Assembly (NCBI RefSeq): GCF_003925875.1
Contig: NZ_AP019309.1
Span: forward strand, 1,116,001-1,180,000
DNA length: 64,000 nt
Direction of reading: 5' to 3'
Source: Intestinibaculum porci
Lineage (GTDB): Bacteria > Bacillota_I > Bacilli_A > Erysipelotrichales > Coprobacillaceae
Under the pieces are notes generated by a model. It saw only the letters and a list, made by a program, of their open reading frames with translations. It did not search any database and was not told the DNA's origin. Below, in pieces: positions 35,272 through 44,155 of the stretch (within the stretch, counting starts at the first letter, position 1; each line of letters starts with the position of its first letter). Both the position numbers and the translations under genes were made by a program.

Positions 35272-35292
35272 GAAAAATAAAGAGGTGAGACT

Positions 35293-37296
35293 ATGGAAGA
35301 ACTGCGTCGATTAACAACGAGTAAGCAGCGTATTGCATTAATGCACGAAAGCGGCTTATATACACTTAAGGATGTGATTGCCCATTTACCTTATCGTTAT
35401 GAGGAATTCAATGAAAAATGGCCCGCCGATGAAGAAGGCAAGATCTTAGTTGAAGGCTATGTGGCGGATCATCCGAAGGTCTTTTTTAAAGGACGATTAT
35501 CGCGTTTAAGCGTGAATGTGGAGATTTATGGCGAGACTTATAATGTGACGATCTTTAATCGCCATTTCTTAGTGAATGCCTTAACGACTGGTAAGAAAGT
35601 GACGATTATTGGCAAAATGAATGGGCATCGCATTACCGCTAGTCAGCTGCTTTTAAAAGACTTGCAGGCGCAGGAAGGAATGCATCCGGTATATTCCCTG
35701 AAAGAAGGGCTCACCAATAAGATGTTTTCTAATTACGTGAAAAAGGCCTTATCTTTAGTGAATGATTTTGATGACTTTGTGCCGATTGACTTCCATGAGA
35801 AACATCATCTCGTTGATAAGAAAACCGCTTTATATAACGTCCACTTCCCGGCTAATCATGAGATGATGGGGGAAGGGATGAAAATGTTGAAATATGAAGA
35901 GTTTTTAAAGTTTGAAGTCACGATGCAGTATATCAAAATGCAGCGAGAACAAAGTGTCGGCATCGCGAAAACTTTTGATCATCAGGCGCTCAATGCTTTT
36001 TTGCGCACGCTTCCTTTTACCCTTACCAAAGATCAGCAAAAAGCGGTTTTAGATATCTTGGCAGACTTACAGCGTCCCCGAATGATGTATCGTTTTTTAC
36101 AGGGGGATGTCGGCAGCGGGAAAACCGTCGTTTCTTCCATTGCGCTTTATGCTAACTATTTAGCCGGTTATCAGGGGGCATTAATGGCGCCAACGGAAGT
36201 TTTAGCTGCCCAGCATTACGAAACTTTGCATAGCTTTTTTAAAGAGAGTGAACTCTCATTAGCCTTATTAACTGGCTCGATGAGCACGAAAGAAAAAGAA
36301 GATGTTTACACGCGTCTCGCCAATGGTGAGATCGATGTGATTGTTGGGACCCATGCACTCTTTCAGGAGAAAGTCGAGTATAGCCAATTAGGTTTAGTGA
36401 TTACCGATGAGCAGCATCGTTTTGGTGTAAAGCAGCGTAAAGCTCTCAAAGAAAAAGGGGAAAGCGTTGATTTTCTCGTTATGTCGGCAACGCCGATTCC
36501 TCGTACCTTAGCGCTCTCTTTATTTGGCGATATGGATGTCTCAGAAATTCATGCCCTGCCATCAGGCCGGAAAGAAAAAATGACGAAATATGTGCCTGGT
36601 AATAGTATGAAACCTTTCTTAAAAGATTTGTTGGCGTACCTCGCTAGCGGCGGTCAGGTGTATGTCATTTGTCCGATGATCAATGAGCAAAGTGATTATC
36701 CGTTAAAAAGTGTCACCCAGGTGTATGAAGCAATGTCGAAATATTTCCAAGGTAAGTATCATGTCGGCTTATTACACGGCGGTCTTTCGGATGAAGAAAA
36801 AAATCAGGTGATGAATGACTTCCATGATAATAAAGTGCAAATTTTAGTATCTACGACAGTTATTGAAGTCGGCATCGATGTGAAAAATGCGAATATGATG
36901 GTGATCTATGATGCTGAACGCTTCGGTTTATCACAGATCCATCAGTTACGTGGCCGAATTGGCCGTGGGGATGTGCAGGGACGCTGTTACCTGCTTTCGA
37001 CAAGTACCAATAAAGAAGCGATTGATCGCTTGCGTTTTGTCGAAAGCACCAATGATGGCTATGAAATTTCAAAGTATGACTTAAAGATTAGAGGACCTGG
37101 AGAAGTGCTCGGACAAAGACAAAGCGGGGTCCCTAGTTTTGTCTTAGGGGATATTATTAAGGACTTTGATTTATTGAAAATTGCCCGCGATGATGCGCGA
37201 GCATTATTAGTAGATTACTATAAGTATGGAGAATACAAAGATTATATTGAGATCGTCAAACAAAATATTAAAACTGGTAATGAATATGTCGATTAA
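35293..37296 (+). CDS. recG: ATP-dependent DNA helicase RecG
   Basis: A 667-residue branched-DNA helicase that regresses stalled forks and processes Holliday junctions. The N-terminal wedge/OB domain includes VEGYVADHPK and VTIFNRHFLV; the helicase core has LTKDQQKAV, Walker A GDVGSGKT, the DEQH box (ITDEQHRFGVKQR), MSATPIPRTL, and the TTVIEVGIDVKNA and QLRGRIGRG motifs, followed by the RecG C-terminal helical hook. Length is normal. plsX and rnc follow in the order seen in other Firmicutes, but the adjacent fapR, fabD and fabG of Bacillus are absent. Confidence 0.96.
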   Translation: MEELRRLTTSKQRIALMHESGLYTLKDVIAHLPYRYEEFNEKWPADEEGKILVEGYVADHPKVFFKGRLSRLSVNVEIYGETYNVTIFNRHFLVNALTTGKKVTIIGKMNGHRITASQLLLKDLQAQEGMHPVYSLKEGLTNKMFSNYVKKALSLVNDFDDFVPIDFHEKHHLVDKKTALYNVHFPANHEMMGEGMKMLKYEEFLKFEVTMQYIKMQREQSVGIAKTFDHQALNAFLRTLPFTLTKDQQKAVLDILADLQRPRMMYRFLQGDVGSGKTVVSSIALYANYLAGYQGALMAPTEVLAAQHYETLHSFFKESELSLALLTGSMSTKEKEDVYTRLANGEIDVIVGTHALFQEKVEYSQLGLVITDEQHRFGVKQRKALKEKGESVDFLVMSATPIPRTLALSLFGDMDVSEIHALPSGRKEKMTKYVPGNSMKPFLKDLLAYLASGGQVYVICPMINEQSDYPLKSVTQVYEAMSKYFQGKYHVGLLHGGLSDEEKNQVMNDFHDNKVQILVSTTVIEVGIDVKNANMMVIYDAERFGLSQIHQLRGRIGRGDVQGRCYLLSTSTNKEAIDRLRFVESTNDGYEISKYDLKIRGPGEVLGQRQSGVPSFVLGDIIKDFDLLKIARDDARALLVDYYKYGEYKDYIEIVKQNIKTGNEYVD

Positions 37297-37328
37297 CTAT
37301 GGTATAATTTCGCATTGAGGTGAAGATC

Positions 37329-38309
37329 ATGAAATTAGCAATTGATGCCATGAGTGGTGACTTAGGCTCCCATGAAGTTGTCGAAGCCTGTAAAATGTTC
37401 GTCAAAGATCATGGTGATGTCACACTTTATGTCGTTGGCAAACAAGAAGAATTAGAGGAATTAAAAGATCTTGCAAACGTGGAAATCGTTGATGCCCGCG
37501 AAGTTGTCAAGATGACAGATTCGCCATTAGGCGTTCGTCGCCAGAAAGAATCTTCCATGGTGAAGGCCTTGATGATGGCTCGTAAAGATGAAGTCGATGG
37601 CGTTGTATCATGCGGCTCTACGGGGGCCTTTTTTACCGGTGCCATGTTATTTGTGAAAAGACTAGAAGGGGTGGAACGTTCCTGCCTGATGGCTGTTTTA
37701 CCAACTTTCAATGGCAAAGGCTCTTGTTTATTAGATGTTGGTGCGAATGCGGAAAATACGGCTGAGCAGCTGCGTCAGTTTGCCATCATGGGATCAGTGT
37801 ATGCCAAATATGTCCGCCATATTAATAAACCAAGTGTACGTTTATTAAATATTGGCGCTGAAGATCATAAAGGGGATCAGGTTCACCAGGATGCATACAA
37901 GTTATTAAAAGAAGAAAAGGTCATTCAATTTGATGGTAATATCGAAGGCCGTGAATTGTTAGATGGTAACTGCGATGTTATCGTCAGCGATGGTTTTGCC
38001 GGCAATATTGCTTTAAAATCAATGGAAGGGACGGCTTTAGGTCTCATGAAAGTGATGAAGAAAGCGATGCTTGGCTCTACGAAAAGCAAGTTAGGTGCTT
38101 TACTGATTAAAGATAATCTGAAAAAAGAATTAAGCGCTTTTGATTATAAATCAGTTGGCGGCGCTTTAATGATGGGCTTTTCAAAAGCTATTGTCAAAGC
38201 CCATGGCGGCTCTGATGCGCGCGCAGTGCGTTCGGCCATGGAGCTCGCTTATACGATGGTCGCTGAAGATGTTGTGACTAAAATGAAAGAAGGTCTCACA
38301 CAGTCATGA
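37329..38309 (+). CDS. plsX: Phosphate acyltransferase PlsX
   Basis: PlsX makes acyl-phosphate from acyl-ACP for phospholipid synthesis by the PlsX/PlsY route. The 326-residue protein begins MKLAIDAMSGDLGSHE and contains GCGSTGAFFTGA-type sequence (CGSTGAFFTGAM), LLDVGANAENTAEQL and the late SDGFAGNIALK. ATG 37329 is selected because GAGGTGA lies 7 bases upstream and known PlsX proteins start here. Its stop overlaps the rnc start by 4 bases (ATGA), so translation is coupled. FakA in this window feeds the same acyl-phosphate pool. Confidence 0.95.
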   Translation: MKLAIDAMSGDLGSHEVVEACKMFVKDHGDVTLYVVGKQEELEELKDLANVEIVDAREVVKMTDSPLGVRRQKESSMVKALMMARKDEVDGVVSCGSTGAFFTGAMLFVKRLEGVERSCLMAVLPTFNGKGSCLLDVGANAENTAEQLRQFAIMGSVYAKYVRHINKPSVRLLNIGAEDHKGDQVHQDAYKLLKEEKVIQFDGNIEGRELLDGNCDVIVSDGFAGNIALKSMEGTALGLMKVMKKAMLGSTKSKLGALLIKDNLKKELSAFDYKSVGGALMMGFSKAIVKAHGGSDARAVRSAMELAYTMVAEDVVTKMKEGLTQS

Positions 38310-38992
38310 AAATCTTAGATTATTTACAGAAGGAGCAAATTCCTTTTACCAATTTACGTTTATATAAGGAAGCCTTTACCCACTCATCCTATGCCAATGA
38401 ATCGGCTAAACCAATTCATGATTATGAACGTTTAGAGTTCATGGGTGATGCTGTTTTACAGTTATATGTCTCAGAGTTTATTTTTAAGAAATTCCCATCT
38501 TATCCGGAAGGGGAACTGACGACTTTACGTAGTAAACTGGTGCGTGAAGAATCACTTTCTCGTTTTGCGGTAGAGTTAGGCTTAGATGAACTCCTTTATT
38601 TAGGTGTTGGGGAAGAAAAAAGCGGCGGCCGTCAGCGCAGCGGGACGCTTTGCGATATTTATGAATCCTTTGTTGGAGCGGTTTATTTAGACTGTGGGAA
38701 GGATGAAGTGTTAAAGATTTTAGAGCGAACGATCTTTAAACATGTTAAAGATCTAGATTCTTATGAAGATATCCGTGATTATAAAACAAAGCTGCAGGAA
38801 CTCATTCAGGCGGATGATCGCAAATCTGTGAATTATCGCTTAGTGAGCTCGAGCGGGCCGGCCAATGCGCCAACTTTTGTGATTGAAGCGGTCGCAGATG
38901 ATATGGTATTAGGCATTGGCGAAGGCTCTTCAAAAAAGAAAGCCGAGCAGCATGCAGCTCGTGATGCGCTTAATAAACTGGCAAAAAAGTAG
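38306..38992 (+). CDS. rnc: Ribonuclease III
   Basis: A 228-residue double-stranded-RNA endonuclease for rRNA and mRNA processing. The RNase III domain has the signature ERLEFMGDAVLQL, with metal-binding Glu/Asp residues, and DIYESFVGAVYLD; the C-terminal dsRNA-binding domain (about 155-225) ends KKKAEQHAARDAL. Length is normal. It starts within the plsX stop codon. No acpP lies between plsX and rnc, unlike Bacillus and many relatives. A terminator overlaps its end. Confidence 0.96.
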   Translation: MKILDYLQKEQIPFTNLRLYKEAFTHSSYANESAKPIHDYERLEFMGDAVLQLYVSEFIFKKFPSYPEGELTTLRSKLVREESLSRFAVELGLDELLYLGVGEEKSGGRQRSGTLCDIYESFVGAVYLDCGKDEVLKILERTIFKHVKDLDSYEDIRDYKTKLQELIQADDRKSVNYRLVSSSGPANAPTFVIEAVADDMVLGIGEGSSKKKAEQHAARDALNKLAKK

Positions 38993-39009
38993 GCTCCGCC
39001 TGCTTTTTT
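38983..39009 (+). terminator. Terminator of recG-plsX-rnc
   Basis: AAAAAAGTAGGC and GCCTGCTTTTTT form a 12-bp stem (one T-G pair) around TCC, with the T run in the right arm. Confidence 0.85.
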
Positions 39010-39019
39010 AGGTCAAACG

Positions 39020-39694
39020 ATGCATATTCGTCAAATCGTTGAAACGATGCCGCTTTTCAAAGAGGCATCACCCGCTTCAAAAACCAAACTCATCACTTAC
39101 GGCATTGTCGAAAAAGTACATAAAGGGACATATCTCTTCAATGTACGTGATCATGTCGAAAGAATATACATGATCGTTAGCGGCTATGTCGTCTTAGATC
39201 GGATTAATCATAATGATAATTTACGCAGTATCTTTTTACTTGGCAGCGGTGATCTGATTAATGAAGTGATTATCGATGGGCAAAGTTCTTCAATCAATGC
39301 GAAAGCGCTCAGTAATCTGGAAGTGGTCAGCTTAACGCGCGCTCAGATGTTAGAAATTATGGCCCAGGATTTTTATTTCACGCAGCTTTTTATGGCTTCG
39401 ATGGCGAAAAAGATTCGTAAACTGTATCGCCAGGTGGCTAATACGACTAAAATGATGATCTTAGAAGATCAGGTTAGTGCCAAGTTATGGAAGATTGGCC
39501 ATGATTATGGTATTGAAAAGGAAGAAGGCATTGTCATTCCTTTTGATTTATCGATTACGCTTTTAGCACAGCTGGTGGGATCCAATCGGGAAAGTGTTTC
39601 GCGGACGATCAAAAAGTTATCAAATGCTCATTTGGTCTCGATTATTCATGGTCGATGTATTATTTATGATCTCGATGCATTAATAAAAAAATAA
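39020..39694 (+). CDS. Crp/Fnr-family transcription regulator
   Basis: A 224-residue regulator with an N-terminal cyclic-nucleotide-binding-like beta barrel (about 15-120) and a C-terminal winged helix whose recognition helix lies in LVGSNRESVSRTIKKL. It lacks the N-terminal cysteine cluster of Fnr, so it does not sense oxygen with a 4Fe-4S cluster in that way; the barrel also lacks a clear cAMP-binding RxS motif. The effector is unknown. The asrABC operon and a CRP-type palindrome (39708-39723) follow at once, so control of sulfite reduction is the best guess. The ribosome site is weak (AGG, 8 bases before ATG). Confidence 0.88.
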   Translation: MHIRQIVETMPLFKEASPASKTKLITYGIVEKVHKGTYLFNVRDHVERIYMIVSGYVVLDRINHNDNLRSIFLLGSGDLINEVIIDGQSSSINAKALSNLEVVSLTRAQMLEIMAQDFYFTQLFMASMAKKIRKLYRQVANTTKMMILEDQVSAKLWKIGHDYGIEKEEGIVIPFDLSITLLAQLVGSNRESVSRTIKKLSNAHLVSIIHGRCIIYDLDALIKK

Positions 39695-39707
39695 AAATTA
39701 CACAAGA

Positions 39708-39723
39708 CGTGAGTAATCTCACG
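39708..39723 (+). promoter_or_regulatory. CRP/FNR-type palindromic operator before asrABC
   Basis: CGTGAGTAATCTCACG contains GTGA-N6-TCAC, the core of CRP-family sites, in a perfect 6-bp inverted repeat around TAAT. It lies 13 bases after the regulator stop and 62 bases before asrA. Confidence 0.7.
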
Positions 39724-39728
39724 GTATG

Positions 39729-39768
39729 AAAGCTCTTTCTGTATTAGGATGATACAGGAGAGCTTTTT
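39729..39768 (+). terminator. Terminator-like hairpin in the asrABC leader (possible attenuator)
   Basis: AAAGCTCT and AGAGCTTT form an outer 8-bp stem and CTGTAT with ATACAG an inner 6-bp stem, separated by a small internal loop; five T residues end the structure. Only 17 bases, including the GAGGAGG ribosome site, separate it from asrA, leaving no room for a promoter after it. It either ends the regulator transcript with read-through or controls asr by attenuation. Confidence 0.7.
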
Positions 39769-39785
39769 CTCTTGAGGAGGACAGT

Positions 39786-40802
39786 ATGGGTTATTTATTA
39801 AATAAAGAAGGGATGAATCAGCTGCTCGCATCTTTACGTGACGAGTATGTGGTTTATGCCCCTAAATGTTTTGTGGGCGGTGGTCGTTTTTCTGAAACAG
39901 ACTGTATCCGCTATGGGGAAATTCAGTCTATTGAAGAAGTCGTATTTGACAAAAAATCAGATTACTCGTTTAAAGAAGTGCTGACCCCAATTTCACAGAC
40001 ATTATTCTATTTTACCGAAGATTCCGTAAAAGAAGCGGATGCGCCTAAAAAAGGAGCAATCGTCTTCTTACGCAGCTGTGATTTACATGGCTTAAGAAGA
40101 CTTGATGATATGTATTTACGTAATGGTCAGCCAGACTATTACTATAAACGGTTACGTGATCGCGTGCATTTTGTGTTAATGGGCTGTGATCATAGTTTTA
40201 AAAACTGCTTTTGCGTTGATATGGGCACTAACATTTCAGACAATTATGATCTTAGTGTAGATGTGCAGGGTGATCTTTATGCGTTAGATAATAAATGGGA
40301 CCAGTTGGAAACGCTTTTAGAAGACTTAGCGGTCGCAACGCAGGAGATTGTGCCAGCGCATGTGAAAGACAATGAAGTGCATGTTCATATTCCAGAAAAC
40401 TTAGATGAACGCATTGCGAAAAGTTCGCTGTGGCGGGAATATGATAGCCGCTGCATTAACTGCGGGCGCTGTAATTTTGTCTGCCCAACCTGCACCTGCT
40501 GGAGCATGCAGGACTTGTTCTACAGTGAAAATGGCAAAGCTGGGGAACGTCGCCGCGTCTTAGCGTCTTGTATGGTAGATGGTTTCACTGATGTGGCTGG
40601 AGGCGGCAGTTACCGTAAGAAAAACGGTGACCGTATGCGTTTTAAAGTGATGCATAAGGTTTATGACTATAAGAAACGCGAAGACTATCATATGTGTGTC
40701 GGCTGCGGACGCTGTGATGATATTTGCCCAGAATATATCTCATTCTCAAATATTATTAATAAATTAGAAGATGGCATGAAGGAGGTTACCGGCAATGACT
40801 AA
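39786..40802 (+). CDS. asrA: Anaerobic sulfite reductase subunit A (iron-sulfur)
   Basis: Electron-transfer subunit of the AsrABC complex, which reduces sulfite to sulfide with NADH. The 338-residue protein has two ferredoxin-type cluster motifs in its C-terminal third, CINCGRCNFVCPTC and CVGCGRCDDICPEY, and earlier Cys residues in LRSCDLHGL and MGCDHSFKNCFC. It starts after a strong GAGGAGG. Overlaps asrB by 8 bases. It is first in an intact asrABC operon, placed just after a Crp/Fnr regulator. Confidence 0.95.
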   Translation: MGYLLNKEGMNQLLASLRDEYVVYAPKCFVGGGRFSETDCIRYGEIQSIEEVVFDKKSDYSFKEVLTPISQTLFYFTEDSVKEADAPKKGAIVFLRSCDLHGLRRLDDMYLRNGQPDYYYKRLRDRVHFVLMGCDHSFKNCFCVDMGTNISDNYDLSVDVQGDLYALDNKWDQLETLLEDLAVATQEIVPAHVKDNEVHVHIPENLDERIAKSSLWREYDSRCINCGRCNFVCPTCTCWSMQDLFYSENGKAGERRRVLASCMVDGFTDVAGGGSYRKKNGDRMRFKVMHKVYDYKKREDYHMCVGCGRCDDICPEYISFSNIINKLEDGMKEVTGND

Positions 40803-41589
40803 AAATGAATATGTTCCTTTTCTTTCTAAGGTTTTAGAAGTTATTCCACATACAGCGATTGAATATACCTTCCGCATGTCTTATGAAGGGGATGTGCTGC
40901 CTGGACAGTTCTTTGAAGTGTCCATTCCTAAATTTGGCGAAGCACCGATTTCTGTCAGTGGGATCGGGGATGGCTTTGTCGATTTAACGATCCGTAAAGT
41001 CGGCCATGTCACTCATGAAATTTTTGAACATTATGTCGGTGATACGCTTTTTATGCGTGGTCCTTATGGCAATGGCTTTGATGTCAATAATTACAAAGGC
41101 AAAGATATCGTCATCGTGGCCGGCGGGACGGGGGTATCGCCCGTACGCGGTGTCATGAACTATTTCACCGAGCATCCTGATGAATGTCGCTCACTAACGA
41201 TTATTAATGGCTATAAATCAGCTGATGATATTCTTTTCAAGGATGATTATCCAAGATACAAAGAAAAAGCCAATCTGATTTTAACGTTAGATGCAGGCGA
41301 AGAAACAGCTGATCATCATATCGGTTTAGTGACCAAATATATTCCGGATTTACAGTTTGAAGACTTATCACAGGTGGCGGCTATTGTCGTTGGTCCACCG
41401 GCGATGATGCACTTTTCCGTAATGGCATTATTGCAGCTTGGCTTAGAGGATCATCAAGTGTGGATTTCTCAGGAACGTAAAATGTGCTGTGGTCTGGGCA
41501 AATGTGGTCACTGTCGCATCGGTGATCAGTATGTCTGCTTAGATGGACCGGTCTTCAATTATGAAAAAGGCAAGCATCTCATTGATTAG
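40795..41589 (+). CDS. asrB: Anaerobic sulfite reductase subunit B (FAD/NAD-binding)
   Basis: A 264-residue ferredoxin-NADP reductase-like subunit that brings NADH electrons to AsrA/AsrC. It has the flavin-binding barrel, the pyridine nucleotide segment VIVAGGTGVSPVRGVMNY, and a C-terminal 2Fe-2S type cysteine cluster MCCGLGKCGHCRIGDQYVC, as in dihydroorotate dehydrogenase electron-transfer subunits. The asrC start follows 11 bases after the stop. Confidence 0.95.
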   Translation: MTKNEYVPFLSKVLEVIPHTAIEYTFRMSYEGDVLPGQFFEVSIPKFGEAPISVSGIGDGFVDLTIRKVGHVTHEIFEHYVGDTLFMRGPYGNGFDVNNYKGKDIVIVAGGTGVSPVRGVMNYFTEHPDECRSLTIINGYKSADDILFKDDYPRYKEKANLILTLDAGEETADHHIGLVTKYIPDLQFEDLSQVAAIVVGPPAMMHFSVMALLQLGLEDHQVWISQERKMCCGLGKCGHCRIGDQYVCLDGPVFNYEKGKHLID

Positions 41590-41600
41590 GGGGAAGAATT

Positions 41601-42566
41601 ATGGATGTTAATACAAAACAGTTAAAGAAAAATGCCTTCCGTGTTACGAAAGAACGCGGGATCGCCGCTTCACGTGTCCGTGTCCCAGGGGGACGGATGG
41701 ATGCAAAATATTTATCAGTCTTACAGGATATTGCGGAAACGTATGGCAATGGAACGATTCATTTAACGCTGCGTCAGGGCTTTGAAATTCCGGGTATTCC
41801 TTTTGAAGATATGGATAAAGTCAATGCAATGCTGCAGCCGGTAATTGAAGGCATGGGCATTAATCAGGAAGAAAAAGGCAAAGGTTATTCGGCTTCCGGA
41901 ACAAGAAATATTATGGCTTGTGTCGGTAATTCCATTTGTCCTTACGGCAACTATGATACGACGGCTTTTGCCCGGAAAGTAGAAAAGGAAATTTTCCCTA
42001 ATGACTTACATTTCAAGGTTTGTTTTACTGGCTGTCATAATGATTGTGCGAAAGTGCGTATGCATGACTTTGGCATTATCGGGATGACGATGCCACAGTT
42101 AGATCCCAATCGCTGCATCAGCTGCGGTGCCTGCATTAAACGCTGTAAGAAAAAGAGCGTTGGGGCCCTGCAGGCGATGAATTTCCGCCCTGTGCGCAAT
42201 GAAGAAACATGCCTGGGCTGCGGGGAATGCGTTTTGGCTTGTCCGAATGCGGCATGGACACGCTCACAGAAGAAGTACTATAAATTAACGATCTTCGGCC
42301 GTACCGGGAAGAAGAACCCACGTTTAGGGGTAGACTGGATTAAATGGATTGATGAAGAAAGCATCATTAAGATTATTAAAAATACGTATGCGTATGTTGA
42401 AAAATATATCGATCCGAATGCCCCAGGCGGCAAGGAACATATCGGTTATATTGTCGATCGTACCGGCTTTGAAGAATTTAAGAAATGGGCATTAAAAGAT
42501 GTTACACTGCCAGAGATCGCCGAAGTGACTTCACCGATTTACTGGAACGGGATTAAATATAAATAA
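41601..42566 (+). CDS. asrC: Anaerobic sulfite reductase subunit C (siroheme catalytic)
   Basis: The 321-residue catalytic subunit binds siroheme coupled to an iron-sulfur cluster. The siroheme/4Fe-4S cysteines appear as CVGNSICPYG and CFTGCHNDCAK. A ferredoxin insert follows with CISCGACIKRC and CLGCGECVLACP. The N-terminal half carries the LTLRQGFEIPGI segment common to sulfite reductases. A strong terminator closes the operon. Confidence 0.95.
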   Translation: MDVNTKQLKKNAFRVTKERGIAASRVRVPGGRMDAKYLSVLQDIAETYGNGTIHLTLRQGFEIPGIPFEDMDKVNAMLQPVIEGMGINQEEKGKGYSASGTRNIMACVGNSICPYGNYDTTAFARKVEKEIFPNDLHFKVCFTGCHNDCAKVRMHDFGIIGMTMPQLDPNRCISCGACIKRCKKKSVGALQAMNFRPVRNEETCLGCGECVLACPNAAWTRSQKKYYKLTIFGRTGKKNPRLGVDWIKWIDEESIIKIIKNTYAYVEKYIDPNAPGGKEHIGYIVDRTGFEEFKKWALKDVTLPEIAEVTSPIYWNGIKYK

Positions 42567-42568
42567 GC

Positions 42569-42597
42569 AAAAACGAGATCATGTGATCTCGTTTTTT
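42569..42597. terminator. Bidirectional terminator between asrC and the YoaK-like gene
   Basis: AACGAGATCA and TGATCTCGTT pair around a two-base centre, flanked by A and T runs. It serves both convergent genes. Confidence 0.92.
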
Positions 42598-43303
42598 AGT
42601 GGCCGTGTGGCGTTTTATCGGCAATGTTACGCTCAGTGATTAAGTCGGCCCGTAAGAAGATAAATAATAAGTAAGCGAGAGGCAGATCCGCAAACAACAA
42701 AGCGTGACCGCCAAAATGGAGACCGAGACCGCTAGATAACGCGGCGCCCACACAGAAGGCAATAATCATGCCGAAATGATGTAAAGCGCGATAGAGATAT
42801 TTTTTCTGATGTCTTTTTCGCAGGTAACGGACTAACCAGCTGCCGGTCTGACGCACGTGGTTGGTGACGAAAGTGGTTGCCATGCCGACACCTTCTGCCT
42901 GGCGGAAGGTATTGAACTGCATCGCACAAATAAAGTTGATGACAATCGGATAAATAAAATCTGGTAAAAAAGAAGCGCTCGCGCCAAGTGCTGTAACTAA
43001 GATCAGTTCTAATAAAATCAGAAAAGTATCCCAGCGGATAATATTCAGATGCTTCAGTTTCCAGGCGCTTTGTTCAGAAAAGATCGTGCCCAGGAAATAA
43101 GCAGTGAAAGAGGCGATGATTGTATAAATCTTACTGAAATTATGTGTCCCGATAGCTATCCCTAGAAGGCAAATATTAGCGGTTTGGGCATTGGCAAAAA
43201 TACCGCCCTTGACGGATAAGGTATAACCGCCATAAAAACCAGCCACACAGATGAGCATCAGAAAGACATAATATTTCTCACACTCAAGATATTGATCGTC
43301 CAT
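42596..43303 (-). CDS. YoaK/DUF1275-family membrane protein
   Basis: A 235-residue integral membrane protein with about six helices. The VAGFYGGYTLSVKGGIFANAQTAN segment near the start and the NFICAMQFNTFR motif are typical of the DUF1275 (YoaK) family. Function is not established; a transporter-like role is assumed from topology. AAGGAG precedes the ATG. It is a single-gene unit convergent with asrABC. Confidence 0.88.
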   Translation of the reverse strand: MDDQYLECEKYYVFLMLICVAGFYGGYTLSVKGGIFANAQTANICLLGIAIGTHNFSKIYTIIASFTAYFLGTIFSEQSAWKLKHLNIIRWDTFLILLELILVTALGASASFLPDFIYPIVINFICAMQFNTFRQAEGVGMATTFVTNHVRQTGSWLVRYLRKRHQKKYLYRALHHFGMIIAFCVGAALSSGLGLHFGGHALLFADLPLAYLLFIFLRADLITERNIADKTPHGH

Positions 43304-43444
43304 GATGAACTCCTTTCGTTATCATTATAGTCACAAATTTCTGAATGAAAAGTAAATTTATAATAATCTTTTATCAGATGTGAGGGAGACTTGATTTTTT
43401 AAATGAATAATGGTAAAAATAGGGCATTGCAAGGAGGCGATGAC

Positions 43445-44146
43445 ATGGCACAGGAATATTGGGTCTGCGAAAAGTGCGGAACGTTCAATGATATTAATGA
43501 AAGTCGCTGCACGCACTGTCATAAGAAAATCTCCAAACGTGAACTTGCCGAGGCCCTTAATCGTATTGAATCTGAGGCAAGTGGTGATGATGCCTTTGAT
43601 CGCTTTAAAAAGCGTAGTATGATGAGTGAGGAAGAGTTCCAAAAGGATTTAGGACAAGCCGCAACGCGACGCACCAGACAAACGCGCACGCAGTCGCGTC
43701 ATCAACCGTCAGCGCAGCGACCACGGCGGGCATCGGAGGTGCCAGAGGAAGACAGAAGGGAAAACCGTGCAAATGGGCGCATGAAGCACTTCGCGTTTAG
43801 TCGCGCCGCCCAAGTGAAAGACACATGGGCAAGACAAAGTGCGCAAAGCGGCGCTTATCGGATCATTCATTATGTCACGCTTATCGCTTTACTGATCAGC
43901 GCTATTGCATTTGTTTATAGCCTGGTACTATTTGTGATGAGTGGTCATTATAGTGAAGTGGGACAAGTGTTTGTGAAACTCTTTTCTTCGATTGGCGCGA
44001 TCTTTAAAAACACTTTTAATTATTTCCTGAATATTCAGTTTAGTAATAATGCGCTTGCCCGGGTCGGCGGTATTGTCGGACGCAATCTGATGCGGTTATT
44101 TACCACCATCTTTGATAATATCTTAAGATTTTTGAGTATGCTTTAG
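43445..44146 (+). CDS. Zinc-ribbon membrane protein of unknown function
   Basis: A 233-residue protein starting at ATG 43445, 8 bases after AAGGAGG; an upstream in-frame start is not supported. Residues 1-28 form a zinc ribbon (CEKCGTFN and CTHCHKK). A charged, Arg/Gln-rich middle (about 55-115) is followed by one clear membrane helix (about 137-160) and a second hydrophobic stretch near 170-185. The gene is 9 bases upstream of another small membrane protein gene, and the two probably form a complex. Not assigned to a known family. Confidence 0.75.
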   Translation: MAQEYWVCEKCGTFNDINESRCTHCHKKISKRELAEALNRIESEASGDDAFDRFKKRSMMSEEEFQKDLGQAATRRTRQTRTQSRHQPSAQRPRRASEVPEEDRRENRANGRMKHFAFSRAAQVKDTWARQSAQSGAYRIIHYVTLIALLISAIAFVYSLVLFVMSGHYSEVGQVFVKLFSSIGAIFKNTFNYFLNIQFSNNALARVGGIVGRNLMRLFTTIFDNILRFLSML

Positions 44147-44155
44147 GAGGCCTTT

